The notes below the pieces were generated by a model. It was not told the DNA's origin, searched no databases, and was given only the letters and a program-made list of their open reading frames with translations. A program made the translations under genes and the position numbers. From an uncultured Lachnospiraceae bacterium (GTDB taxonomy: Bacteria; Bacillota; Clostridia; Lachnospirales; Lachnospiraceae), in the NCBI GenBank assembly GCA_910587765.1, contig CAJUNR010000004.1, forward strand, positions 62,001-126,000: a DNA stretch of 64,000 nucleotides, written 5' to 3'. How positions within the stretch are numbered: the first letter of the stretch is position 1; every line of letters begins with the position of its first letter. Of the stretch, positions 52,274 to 61,341 are shown in pieces.

Positions 52274-52486
52274 ATGAACGGAGCGGTAAAAGAGGCTGCC
52301 AGTCTTATGGAGGCGTTGCCGGAAAGTGATCAGAATTTTGCGCTTGAATTTATAAGAAAGCTTGTTCTTGCATGGGATCCCGATTATACAAAAGTTACAC
52401 CGGCTGAAAGAAAAGCGCTCGAGGAAGCCGAAGAAGATATGATGGAAAATAGAACGATCTCGCATGATGCTGTTAATTGGGATTAG
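52274..52486 (+). CDS. Antitoxin of the RelE/ParE pair
   Basis: This 70-aa acidic, helical protein (LMEALPESDQNFALEFIRKLV, then KALEEAEEDMMENRTI) follows the toxin with AGGAAGTG as ribosome site. Its DNA-binding part is not recognised; position, size and charge make it the likely antitoxin. Confidence 0.75.
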   Translation: MNGAVKEAASLMEALPESDQNFALEFIRKLVLAWDPDYTKVTPAERKALEEAEEDMMENRTISHDAVNWD

Positions 52487-52602
52487 GTCCGTTTACAAGG
52501 TACTACGCGCAGACTTTGAAACATGTTGCTGACAACCGGCGCTGTGCTCCCGACAGGGTAGCATGGCGCCGCTTTGATATGGGAGTTCGGGAGAAAAATA
52601 AA

Positions 52603-53193
52603 ATGAAGAAACCAGTATTTTATGAACCGGCGGACATCCTGATTTATGTGCAGGACAGAGGAATGGTGTTAAAAGAGCGGTCTGTAGTGGCGTTTCACAA
52701 AAGTGACGGTAAAATCGTGGCAGTCGGAGCCGAAGCAGAGCGTATGGGAGGGGACACGGAAGATCTTGCGGTCGTGTCTCCGCTGCGCCGGGGAGCGGTG
52801 GCGGATTACCAGACGGCCGCGGCGCTGTTTTCCTTTCTGCTGAACAAGGCGGCAGGAAAAAGAACGGTTTTAAGGCCGGCAGTCGCCATATCCGTGCCCG
52901 CGGGACTGACGGCTGTGGAAAGAAAAGCGCTCGAAGAAGTTCTGATGCAGGCCGGCGCAAAAAAGCTCCTGTTTTCGGAACTGCCGATCGGGACGCTGGT
53001 CCGTGAATTTCCTGAACGATATCCGCAGGAATACCGGAAATACAAACTGATCATCGGTATCACCAAAGAGGAACCGGAGCGCTATGTAGAAGAACGTCTG
53101 AAAGAACTTCTGGAGTACAGTCTGCAGGAGCAGATTCCGCAGGAAAGGGTGTACGAGCTGTGGCGGAAATGCAGAGAGAACGGAGAGGTTTGA
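52603..53193 (+). CDS. MreB-like protein, N-terminal half only
   Basis: This 196-aa protein aligns with MreB subdomain I: GMVLKERSVVAFHKSDGKIVAVGAEAERM, then VSPLRRGAVADY, RPAVAISVPAGLTAVERKALEEVLMQAGA and SELPIGTLV. MreB is about 340 aa and starts with a GIDLGTAN phosphate loop; here that loop is degenerate (ADILIYVQ) and the second actin half is missing. The last 40 residues are an unrelated helical tail. It may be a nonfilamentous regulator or a decayed copy. The start at 52603 follows GGGAGAAA; a longer frame is read-through. Confidence 0.65.
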   Translation: MKKPVFYEPADILIYVQDRGMVLKERSVVAFHKSDGKIVAVGAEAERMGGDTEDLAVVSPLRRGAVADYQTAAALFSFLLNKAAGKRTVLRPAVAISVPAGLTAVERKALEEVLMQAGAKKLLFSELPIGTLVREFPERYPQEYRKYKLIIGITKEEPERYVEERLKELLEYSLQEQIPQERVYELWRKCRENGEV

Positions 53194-53207
53194 CAGGAGA
53201 AGACGCG

Positions 53208-53489
53208 ATGATATTGAGTGCGAGCAGAAGAACCGATATTCCCAATTATTATTCGGGCTGGTTTCTGAACCGGATTCGGGAAGGATTTCTGTATGTGCGC
53301 AATCCTGTGAATCCCTGCCGGATCAGCCGCGTCTGCCTGTCGCCGGAGACGGTGTGAGAAATACATGCGGCGGTCTATGACTGGAAGTCGGAGCTGCTGT
53401 GCGGAAGCGTACAGGAAGACGATCAGATTTTTGATAAGCAAGGAAAATCACAAAAGGAATGTCAGCTCAGCCTGTTTGACGGGCGCTGA
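53208..53489 (+). pseudogene. DUF1848 gene remnant
   Basis: The first 50 codons (MILSASRRTDIPNYYSGWF, then VRNPVNPCRISRVCLSPETV) are a DUF1848 start. After an in-frame TGA (53355-53357) the frame continues directly into a typical DUF1848 end (YDWKSELLCGSV, then CQLSLFDGR). About 200 internal residues of the normal protein are missing, so this is an internal deletion plus a stop. Confidence 0.75.
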
Positions 53490-53550
53490 AGCAGTGTCTG
53501 CATTCTTTAGGGAATACATCTGGCATCCAGAGGAGAGGAGTAGATAAAAG

Positions 53551-54666
53551 ATGGAGCGAAGAGCCGAGATCAAGCCGCCGGTAGAGGTGCGGTATCAGAA
53601 GGAGCTGAAAGCGCTGGCGGCGCTGGATGAGGGGAAGCGTCCCCTGAACTGGAAACTGTCTCCGCGGGCGGTGCGCACTTTTATTCTGGGGAGCCAAAAG
53701 CCCCTGGTATTCGAGGGAGAAGAGATTCCCGTCCGCAAAAAATATCTGGGAAACGACGCCCTGGTGGAACGCTGCATCATCACGCTGGCGGGCAACCGCG
53801 GACTGATGCTGGTGGGGGAGCCCGGTACGGCCAAGACCATGCTCTCGGAGCTTTTGTCGGCCGCCGTCAGCGGGACCAGCACGAACACGATTCAGGGGAC
53901 GGCGGGCACCACGGAAGATATGATCAAGTACAGTTGGAACTACGCGCTTTTACTGGCAAAAGGACCGGTACGGGAGGCGCTGGTGCCGGCGCCGCTCTAT
54001 GTGGGGATGGAACAGGGAATCCTCACCCGTTTTGAGGAGATCACCCGTACACCGGCGGAGATTCAGGACAGTCTGATCAGCGTGCTCAGCGATAAAGTCC
54101 TTAATGTGCCGGAACTTTCAGAGGACGGCCTGCTCTTTGCCAAAGCCGGCTTTAACGTGATCGGCACGGCCAACACGAGGGACAAGGGCGTCAACGAGAT
54201 GAGCAGCGCGCTCAAGCGGCGTTTTAATTTTGAGACCGTGATGCCGGTCAGAGACGTGGCGCTGGAGAAGCAGATCATCATCAGCGAGGTGGAGGAGCTG
54301 GCAAAGGAAAGCCGGATCGATATGCCGGTGGAGGAAGACGTGGCGGAGCTTCTGGCGTCCACCTATCACGAACTGCGGGAGGGCGTCTCTTCCATGGGGC
54401 ACCGGATCGACCGGCCGTCCGCGGTTATGAGCACGGCGGAGGCGGTGTCCGTCTACTATCAGACGATGATGACCGCCTATTATTACGGGGATTCCCGCAT
54501 GGATCTGGGCTGTCTGGTGCAGAATCTGGTGGGAGCGGTGCAGAAGGAAAACCGCGAGGACATGGAAAAGCTGCGCAGTTATTTCCAGACGGTGGTGAGA
54601 GATAAAGGAGGAAAAGAGGGAGCGCTGTGGAAGGAGTACTACGAAGCGGGAAAATATCTGAAATAG
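53551..54666 (+). CDS. MoxR-type AAA ATPase
   Basis: This 371-aa MoxR-family ATPase has Walker A GEPGTAKT (about residues 90-97), FEEITRTPAEIQDSL as the sensor/pore region and NVIGTANTRDKGVNEM. MoxR ATPases act as chaperones together with VWA-domain proteins, and a VWA protein is encoded two genes on. The DUF5682 gene begins inside its 3' end. The start ATG 53551 is preceded by AGAGGAGAGGAG. Confidence 0.9.
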   Translation: MERRAEIKPPVEVRYQKELKALAALDEGKRPLNWKLSPRAVRTFILGSQKPLVFEGEEIPVRKKYLGNDALVERCIITLAGNRGLMLVGEPGTAKTMLSELLSAAVSGTSTNTIQGTAGTTEDMIKYSWNYALLLAKGPVREALVPAPLYVGMEQGILTRFEEITRTPAEIQDSLISVLSDKVLNVPELSEDGLLFAKAGFNVIGTANTRDKGVNEMSSALKRRFNFETVMPVRDVALEKQIIISEVEELAKESRIDMPVEEDVAELLASTYHELREGVSSMGHRIDRPSAVMSTAEAVSVYYQTMMTAYYYGDSRMDLGCLVQNLVGAVQKENREDMEKLRSYFQTVVRDKGGKEGALWKEYYEAGKYLK

Positions 54667-57053
54667 AGTTTCCCGAACTCTATGATCTGAGCCGTCCGCT
54701 TCTGTATTTTCCCATCCGTCACCACAGTCCGGCCTGTGCGTTTCATCTGAAGAAGGCCATCGCCGCTTATGAGCCGGACTGCATTCTGATCGAAGGTCCG
54801 GAGAACGCACAGGAACAGATTCCGGTTCTGGCACACAGAGATACGAAAGCGCCGGTGGCGTTGTATTATTTTTATAGAGACAGCAAAGGTCTTCTGAGCG
54901 AAGAAAAGGAGGATTACCGGTGTTACTATCCGTTTCTGGACAGTTCTCCGGAGCTGGCGGCGATCAGAGAGGCGGCGCAGAGAGGAATTCCGGTCCGTTT
55001 TATCGATCTTCCCTACGGGGAAATTCTGATCGGTACGGCCAGGAACCGGGGAATCCGGACGGAGAGCGGGAAGTCTTCCTACAATGACGATTATCTGCTG
55101 AGCCGCAGCGCGTATCTGAGACGGCTCTGCGAGAAAACCGGCCTGCGCAGTTTTGAGGAACTGTGGGAGAAATATTTCGAGATCGGGGGACTGTTTCTGG
55201 AAACGGCGGACTTTGTCCGGCTGATGTCCGTCCAGTGCGGACTTTCAAGACAGCATACGCCAAAGGAAGAGCTGGAAGCGGACGGGTGCCTGCTGCGGGA
55301 ACGGTATATGGCGCAGCGGATTGCGGAGGCGTCCGCGAATTACCGGAAGATTCTGGTGGTGACCGGAGGATTTCACACGCACGGACTGATGGAGCTTCTG
55401 GAAACTGCGGAAGGCGTCCGCTTTACGGCGAAGCCGGTGAAGCTTCACAGGCTGGCGGATAAGGATCAGGGCGTCTATCCGATTGCGTATTCGATGGAGG
55501 CGGCGGACGCGCTGAACGGCTATGCCAGCGGCATGCAGTGCCCGGGGTTTTATCAGGAGGTGTGGGAGCGGCTTGCCGATCGGGAAAGTCCGAAAGGCGT
55601 TTACGAGAGTGCGGTGCTCCATCAGCTTGTCCGCGCGGGGCGGCAGGCGCGCAGGAAAAAAGAACCGCTTTCTTCGTATGACATCATCTGCGCGCTGTCC
55701 ATGACGAAAGGGCTGGCGGCTCTTCGGGGCAAGCAGGAGCCGGGGCTCTATGAACTTCAGGACGCGGCGCTCTCTTCGTTTGTGAAGGGGGAATACAGTC
55801 CGTCCACCGATCTGCCTCTGCGGATTCTGCAGGAGCTGAATACCGGAACGCAGGCGGGGACGCTCTGTCAGGAGGCGGATCGGCCGCCGCTGCTCGCGGA
55901 TTTTGAGGAACAGTGCAGAAAATACGGAATCAAGATTCAGAAAGCAGGCCGTCAGGAAGTGACGCTGGAGCTGTTTACAAAGAAAAAGCATCTGTCCATG
56001 AGCCGTTTTTTCTATCGGATGGAATATCTGGGGACGGGTTTTGCAAGGCGGACCAAGGGGGCGGATCTGCTGAACCGCAGGGATAAGAGCCGGATTCGGG
56101 AAGTATGGAGCTGGCAGTTCTCGGGCGCGGTTCTGGCGGCTCTGGTGGACGTGTCCATGCTGGGCGGCACGGTGGCGGAGGCGGCCGGAACCCGTCTGAT
56201 CCGGCAGTTCCGGGAGAGCCGGAACAGTCAGGAGGCGGCAGGACTGATGGCGCAGGGGTTTCTGATGGGCTTTCTGGAAGAGCAGGCCGGGATGGGAGCG
56301 CATATCCGGGAAGTTTTGACGGAGGACGGCGATTTCTTCTCCCTGACGAAAGGGTTTTCGCATCTGCGGATGCTCTACGAGCTGCAGGAGCTGTATCAGA
56401 TACAGGACGGTGCGGAACTGGAAGAACTGATTGGCATCTGCTTTCAGAAGATCGTACAGCTTCTGCCGTCAATGGCTCAGGTGAAGGACGAGCAGCTTCA
56501 GGAGTGCATGGAGAGCTGTCTGTCCCTGTATCAGATCACGGGACGGCCAGGCTTCACCTGTTTCCGGCAGATGCTGTCGGAAGCGTTCGAGCGGCTGCGG
56601 CTGCAGCCGGGGATTGCGCCCGGGCTGGAAGGGACGGTACTGGGGCTGCTCTATGGATACGAGAGCCGCTACGAGACGCAGATTCGCTCGGCGGCGGCCG
56701 GATATCTGCAGGGGACGAACGAGATGCGGATGAAGAGCGCGGCGTTTCTGCGGGGGCTTTTCTATACGGCCAGGGACTTTGTGTTCGTGCAGGAGCATTT
56801 TCTGGAACTGATCGACGGACTTCTGGAGAAGCTGTCCGGGGATGAATTTATGAGGATGCTCCCGGAGCTTCGGCAGGCTTTCGGGTATTTCACGCCGCTG
56901 GAGATCGACCGGATCGCGGGGAAGGCGGCCGCATTCCACGGAGTGAAGAAAAAGGAGCTGCTGCGCGGACGGATGGTGCCGCCGGCCGAGTACGAATACG
57001 GGGAGGCGCTGGATCGGCTCGCGCAGGCGCAAAGCGGCGTGTTTCTTCATTAA
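54627..57053 (+). CDS. DUF5682 family protein
   Basis: This 808-aa protein begins its conserved part near residue 20 with LLYFPIRHHSPACAFHLKKAI, followed by ILIEGPENAQEQI, VRFIDLPYGE and ILVVTGGFHTHGLMELL. This is the DUF5682 pattern, with a likely relation to the ChaN/EreA-like hydrolase fold; enzymatic activity is unproven. The long C-terminal part (about 450-808) is helical and lacks known motifs. The start is GTG 54627, after GAGGGAGCGC, 40 bases inside moxR. It is always found with MoxR, VWA and SWIM genes in this type of assembly. Confidence 0.85.
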   Translation: MEGVLRSGKISEIEFPELYDLSRPLLYFPIRHHSPACAFHLKKAIAAYEPDCILIEGPENAQEQIPVLAHRDTKAPVALYYFYRDSKGLLSEEKEDYRCYYPFLDSSPELAAIREAAQRGIPVRFIDLPYGEILIGTARNRGIRTESGKSSYNDDYLLSRSAYLRRLCEKTGLRSFEELWEKYFEIGGLFLETADFVRLMSVQCGLSRQHTPKEELEADGCLLRERYMAQRIAEASANYRKILVVTGGFHTHGLMELLETAEGVRFTAKPVKLHRLADKDQGVYPIAYSMEAADALNGYASGMQCPGFYQEVWERLADRESPKGVYESAVLHQLVRAGRQARRKKEPLSSYDIICALSMTKGLAALRGKQEPGLYELQDAALSSFVKGEYSPSTDLPLRILQELNTGTQAGTLCQEADRPPLLADFEEQCRKYGIKIQKAGRQEVTLELFTKKKHLSMSRFFYRMEYLGTGFARRTKGADLLNRRDKSRIREVWSWQFSGAVLAALVDVSMLGGTVAEAAGTRLIRQFRESRNSQEAAGLMAQGFLMGFLEEQAGMGAHIREVLTEDGDFFSLTKGFSHLRMLYELQELYQIQDGAELEELIGICFQKIVQLLPSMAQVKDEQLQECMESCLSLYQITGRPGFTCFRQMLSEAFERLRLQPGIAPGLEGTVLGLLYGYESRYETQIRSAAAGYLQGTNEMRMKSAAFLRGLFYTARDFVFVQEHFLELIDGLLEKLSGDEFMRMLPELRQAFGYFTPLEIDRIAGKAAAFHGVKKKELLRGRMVPPAEYEYGEALDRLAQAQSGVFLH

Positions 57054-57154
57054 ATACGAGCGGGGTCAAGAAAGATGATCGGTCGGCGCCGGGCGTTTGC
57101 AAGGCGTGGAGTGAAAGCAGTTCGGAAATTGCGGAATCACAGACAGGAGGAATC

Positions 57155-58282
57155 ATGGGACATACGAGTCAGATCAACAGGTGGCGGCTGATTCTGGGCG
57201 GTTATGCGAAGAATCAGCTTGACTTCGGGGCGGGAAAAGCGATGGAGAACGGGATTTCCTGTATGGATCTGGAGGAAGCGCTGGATTTCCTGTACAACAG
57301 AGAACAGGGAGAGGATGTGCGTCAGGGAAGTCTGGACGCCAGTCATCTGACGGCGGTTACGTGGATTACGAAGATCCGCAGACTGTTTCCGAAAGAGACG
57401 GTGGAGATACTGGAGCGGCATGCGCTGGACCGGTACGGAATGACGGAGCTTCTGACGGACCGGGAGGTGCTGGAGAAGCTGGAGCCGAATCAGGAGCTTT
57501 TAAAGACGATTCTTCAGTTAAAGCATCTGATGAAAGGCGACGTGCTCGACACAGCGAGGCGGATCGTGAAAAAAGTGGCGGAAGAGATTGCAAAGAAACT
57601 GAATCAGGATATCCGCCGGTCCCTTCTGGGAAAACTTGAGCGCAATTCGGAACATCCGGTCCGTTCGATCCGCAATCTGGACATTCAGAAGACCATCCGC
57701 AGAAATCTCAGGCATTACGACCGGGAGAATGGGCAGATCATGCTGGAAGAGGTGTATTTTCACGGACGGACCAGGCGCTACAGCCAGTGGCGGGTGGTGA
57801 TCGCGGTGGATGAGAGCGGTTCCATGCTGGATTCCGTCATTCACAGCGCGGTGATGGCGGGAATTTTTGCCAAACTGCCCATGCTGGACACCAGGCTGGT
57901 AATCTTCGATACTCAGGTGGTGGATCTGAGCGGATATCTCCAGGACCCGGTGGCGACCCTGATGAGCATTCAGCTTGGGGGCGGAACTTACATAACGGGG
58001 GCGCTCCAGTACTGCGAGTCCCTGATTGAGAATCCTCACCGGACGATGGTGGTGCTGGTGTCGGATCTGTGCGAAGGCGGCAGCACGGCGGCGCTGCTCG
58101 GCGTCAGCCGGGGTATCATCGAGAGCGGGGCCAGGCTGATCTGCCTGACGGCGCTCGATATGGAAGCCAATCCGGTCTACGACCGCCGGACTGCGCAGCA
58201 GATGGCGGATCTGGGCGCTCATGTAGGCGCGATGACGCCGGAGATGCTGGGAGATTTTATGGGAAAGATTATGAATGGATGA
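57155..58282 (+). CDS. VWA domain protein
   Basis: This 375-aa protein has helical N-terminal sequence and a von Willebrand A domain at about residues 208-375: VVIAVDESGSMLDSVI gives the DxSxS MIDAS, GGGTYITGALQYCESL the threonine site and VVLVSDLCEGG the third metal-binding aspartate. It likely acts with the MoxR ATPase. It starts after AGGAGGAATC. Confidence 0.9.
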   Translation: MGHTSQINRWRLILGGYAKNQLDFGAGKAMENGISCMDLEEALDFLYNREQGEDVRQGSLDASHLTAVTWITKIRRLFPKETVEILERHALDRYGMTELLTDREVLEKLEPNQELLKTILQLKHLMKGDVLDTARRIVKKVAEEIAKKLNQDIRRSLLGKLERNSEHPVRSIRNLDIQKTIRRNLRHYDRENGQIMLEEVYFHGRTRRYSQWRVVIAVDESGSMLDSVIHSAVMAGIFAKLPMLDTRLVIFDTQVVDLSGYLQDPVATLMSIQLGGGTYITGALQYCESLIENPHRTMVVLVSDLCEGGSTAALLGVSRGIIESGARLICLTALDMEANPVYDRRTAQQMADLGAHVGAMTPEMLGDFMGKIMNG

Positions 58283-58296
58283 CGGGGGGACGGCAG

Positions 58297-60501
58297 ATGG
58301 ATAATGCGCTGAAGGCGCTGCTGCGGCAGGCGGACGACGACTACCTGACGGGGCTGAGCAATAAAGGGACGGTAAAGCGGGCGTACAAAGACCTGGCGCA
58401 GGAGACGCCCGCGGTCCAGTGGAAAGAAGACGCGGCGGAGGTCAGATGGAAAGAAGAAACCTGCGTCATCAGGGCGCCTCTCGGAGAGAGTACCTGCAGT
58501 TGTCCGTCCCGCAGCGTGTGCCGGCATGTGGTGGCGGCGATTCTGCAGCTTCGGCAGGAGACGGAAGCGGAGGCGGGCGTACGGCCGCAGGCAGCCGGCG
58601 CCGATGAAGAAGCATCCGCAGAAGCGTCCGGCGTCCATGCGGCGGGGCTGACGGAGAGCCTTCTGCAGATTCCCGCGGAACGACTGAAACGCGCCTGCAA
58701 AGGAAGGCGTTACCGGCAGTTTGTGGAGCATCTGCGGGCGGGAGAACTGCCGCCCATCGAAGAAAGTTCGATCGTGACGGTCGTTCTTCCGTGGGAGCAG
58801 GCGACCGTAAAGCTTTTAGAGCCTTTCGAGTATTCTACCTGCACCTGCCACAGCAGAGAACTGTGTCCGCATAAAGCGCAGGCGGTTCTTGCCTTTCAGA
58901 TTTTGAAAGGAAGACTGACGCCTGCGGATCTGGAACCGTCGGAGGAGACGGGGCAGACATGGGACAGAGAACAGGTACGAAAAACGTGCGCCGGCATCTG
59001 TGCGTCCGTGTCGCATCAGATCGGCACCGGGCTGTCCAGACAGTCGCCGGAGAGCGGAGAGAGCCTGGAACGGCTGGCGGTGATCAGCCATCGGGCGGAG
59101 CTTCCGGCTCTGGAGAGCCTGCTTCGGGAGGTGGCGTCCTGCTGCCGGCAGTATTTTGAACGTTCGGCGGCGTTTCGGGTGGAAGAACTGTTTGTAAAGC
59201 TTCTGCAAATTTACGGACTGGCGGACCGGCTTTCCCATACAGAAAGCCAGGAAGAGTTCCGCGCCCTTGCGGGAAATTTCAGAGATACGTATGAGCCGGC
59301 CGGGATCCTTCATCTATTGGGGATGGGTTCCAGGAGCTTTGTGAGCGGAACCGGGTACGAGGGGGAGATTTACTATTTTCTGGAGCCGGAACAGAAGCGC
59401 TGGTATACGTGGACGGATGCCCGCCCGGTCTTTTACGAAGGGGTCCGGCGGAGACCGCCCGGGGGAAATGCTATGGCGCCCTGGGGGTTAAACTGCAGCC
59501 GGGAGCAGCTTCAGAGCCTGGAATTTGAATTATCGAACGCGAAAGCGGCGTCCGGCGGGCGGCTGTCCGTGAGCAAAGACAGCAGAGGAGAAGCCGTGGG
59601 GGAACGCAGCCTTTGTACGGCGGCGGTGAAAGAACGGATTTTCTGGGACTATGAGGCGCTGCTGGCGGAGCATTTCGGGACGCAGGCTATAGAGCAGGAG
59701 CTTTTGAACCGGGCGTCCGGCAGGCGCGAGCGGCTTGTGCTGGCAGGTGCGCTTGGGTGGGACGAGAGCAGTTTTGATTCTGTGGAACAGAGATTTTCCT
59801 GGAATGTATACGACCGGCGCGGCTGCAGGCTCTGCGTCTCCATGAAATACCGGAAAGAAGAAAAGCAGACGATTCTGTTCCTGGAGCGCATGGAAAGGCG
59901 TCTGAAAAAGCGTTCGCGCAAAGCCGTTGTGTTCTTCGGTTCCGTATATCTGGACGAGGACGGGCGTCTGTGCCTGTATCCGATTGAATTTTTTATAAAA
60001 GAAGCGGAAGAGATCGCGGAGCAGGAAGGGCTGACGGGAGAGCGGAGCGGAAAGTCCGCCGACGGACCGGACGCTTTCGAGCCGCCGGCTTTGTCAGCGG
60101 AGATTCTCCGGAGCATGGAGCAGTACTGCCGGGAAGCCGCGGAAGCGCTTTCCGATCTCTATGTCAGCGGGCTTGACTCGGTGCAGGAAAATATGCTCGA
60201 ACGGCTGGCGGCGCTTTCGGACGACGGAGAGCGCATGGGGCTCCATTATGCGGGCGCGGCGTTTTCCCGGATGAAAGAAGAGCTGGAAGGAAGGCGGCAT
60301 CGGATTCAGGCCTCGTCGGAACCGTTTTTCCGGATGGCGGGAGAACTCTGCGCCTATCTCCGGGCGTGCAGGAAAAAGCTGTCCTGTGATACCGCTCTTC
60401 TGGCCATGAAAGCGCCGAAGGAAGATGCCGCTTTGTCTCCTGCGCCGCCCAGTCGCCCGGCGCAGGAGACAGAGGAACAGAAAGGGATGGGAACTGTATG
60501 A
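58297..60501 (+). CDS. SWIM zinc-finger domain protein
   Basis: This 734-aa protein carries two SWIM-type motifs: STCSCPSRSVCRHVVAAIL (about residues 66-84) and STCTCHSRELCPHKAQAVL (about 178-196), each CxCx(n)CxH. SWIM domains bind DNA or protein. The remaining 500 residues are helical and unrecognised. ATG 58297 follows GGGGGGACGGC; a longer read-in frame from 58069 is rejected. It is the last of the four-gene assembly and overlaps a methyltransferase by four bases. Confidence 0.85.
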   Translation: MDNALKALLRQADDDYLTGLSNKGTVKRAYKDLAQETPAVQWKEDAAEVRWKEETCVIRAPLGESTCSCPSRSVCRHVVAAILQLRQETEAEAGVRPQAAGADEEASAEASGVHAAGLTESLLQIPAERLKRACKGRRYRQFVEHLRAGELPPIEESSIVTVVLPWEQATVKLLEPFEYSTCTCHSRELCPHKAQAVLAFQILKGRLTPADLEPSEETGQTWDREQVRKTCAGICASVSHQIGTGLSRQSPESGESLERLAVISHRAELPALESLLREVASCCRQYFERSAAFRVEELFVKLLQIYGLADRLSHTESQEEFRALAGNFRDTYEPAGILHLLGMGSRSFVSGTGYEGEIYYFLEPEQKRWYTWTDARPVFYEGVRRRPPGGNAMAPWGLNCSREQLQSLEFELSNAKAASGGRLSVSKDSRGEAVGERSLCTAAVKERIFWDYEALLAEHFGTQAIEQELLNRASGRRERLVLAGALGWDESSFDSVEQRFSWNVYDRRGCRLCVSMKYRKEEKQTILFLERMERRLKKRSRKAVVFFGSVYLDEDGRLCLYPIEFFIKEAEEIAEQEGLTGERSGKSADGPDAFEPPALSAEILRSMEQYCREAAEALSDLYVSGLDSVQENMLERLAALSDDGERMGLHYAGAAFSRMKEELEGRRHRIQASSEPFFRMAGELCAYLRACRKKLSCDTALLAMKAPKEDAALSPAPPSRPAQETEEQKGMGTV

Positions 60502-61184
60502 GATATTATGAGGAGCTGGCGACGGCCTATATACGCGGCCACGCCGACAGAACAGGTGTGCCGGTTTTGCCGGGTGAGCTGCACAATAAATTTCTGAGCG
60601 ATCTCACGCCGGAAGAAAGAAGCGCCATTGTGGATGCGGGAAAGGTAGCGCAGTTAAAGCTGTATCCGTTTAAAACAACACACAGCGATCTGCCGCGCGT
60701 TAAAAAGGTGATGGGCTTTCTGAAGGGAATCCCGTTTGAAACTCTGCTGGATGCAGGCAGCGGGCGCGGCGTATTTCTCTTTCCTTTTCTGACGGAGTTT
60801 CCATGGGTGCAGGTGACGGCCGTGGATTTGCTTCCGTACCGGACAGAATTTCTGCAGGAAATGACGGCCGGCGGCCTGAGTCGCCTGACAGCCGTCCACG
60901 CCGATCTCTGCGCTCAGCCGTTTCCGGAAAAATCTGCCGATGTGGTGACGCTTCTGGAGGTACTGGAGCATATTCCGGATGTGGAAAGCGCGGTGAAGGC
61001 GGCGGTAAAGACTGCCCGCAGATTTGTTGTTGTAACGGTGCCGTCCAGGGAGGACAGCAATCCGGAGCATATTCATCTTCTGACTAAGGAACGCCTGACG
61101 GAGCTGTTCGCCGCGGCAGGATGCTGCAGACTGCATTTTTCCGGGGTGAACGGTCATCTGATGATGACGGCCACCCTGACGTGA
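60498..61184 (+). CDS. Class I SAM-dependent methyltransferase
   Basis: This 228-aa methyltransferase has motif I LLDAGSGRGVFLFPF (about residues 81-95), followed by VTAVDLLPYR and VVTLLEVLEHIPD. The substrate is unknown. It begins with an ATGA overlap at the SWIM gene, so it may be a fifth member of that operon. Confidence 0.85.
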   Translation: MRYYEELATAYIRGHADRTGVPVLPGELHNKFLSDLTPEERSAIVDAGKVAQLKLYPFKTTHSDLPRVKKVMGFLKGIPFETLLDAGSGRGVFLFPFLTEFPWVQVTAVDLLPYRTEFLQEMTAGGLSRLTAVHADLCAQPFPEKSADVVTLLEVLEHIPDVESAVKAAVKTARRFVVVTVPSREDSNPEHIHLLTKERLTELFAAAGCCRLHFSGVNGHLMMTATLT

Positions 61185-61197
61185 CCTCAAATATTCC

Positions 61198-61226
61198 TTG
61201 CGCAATTGGACAGGTTCAGTTATAAT
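61198..61226 (+). promoter_or_regulatory. Promoter of the coiled-coil protein gene
   Basis: TTGCGC (61198-61203) and a perfect TATAAT (61221-61226) are 17 bp apart, a good main sigma-factor promoter. It lies about 115 bp before the next start codon. Confidence 0.6.
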
Positions 61227-61341
61227 TACCATGAAATTACAAATGGGTTGTGAATGAAAGTACAGAAGAACCGTTGAAGATAAATATCGAATAGAAAAGT
61301 CGTGGCAGATCAAAAATGCCGAAAAGGAGTAGGGTAGAGAT

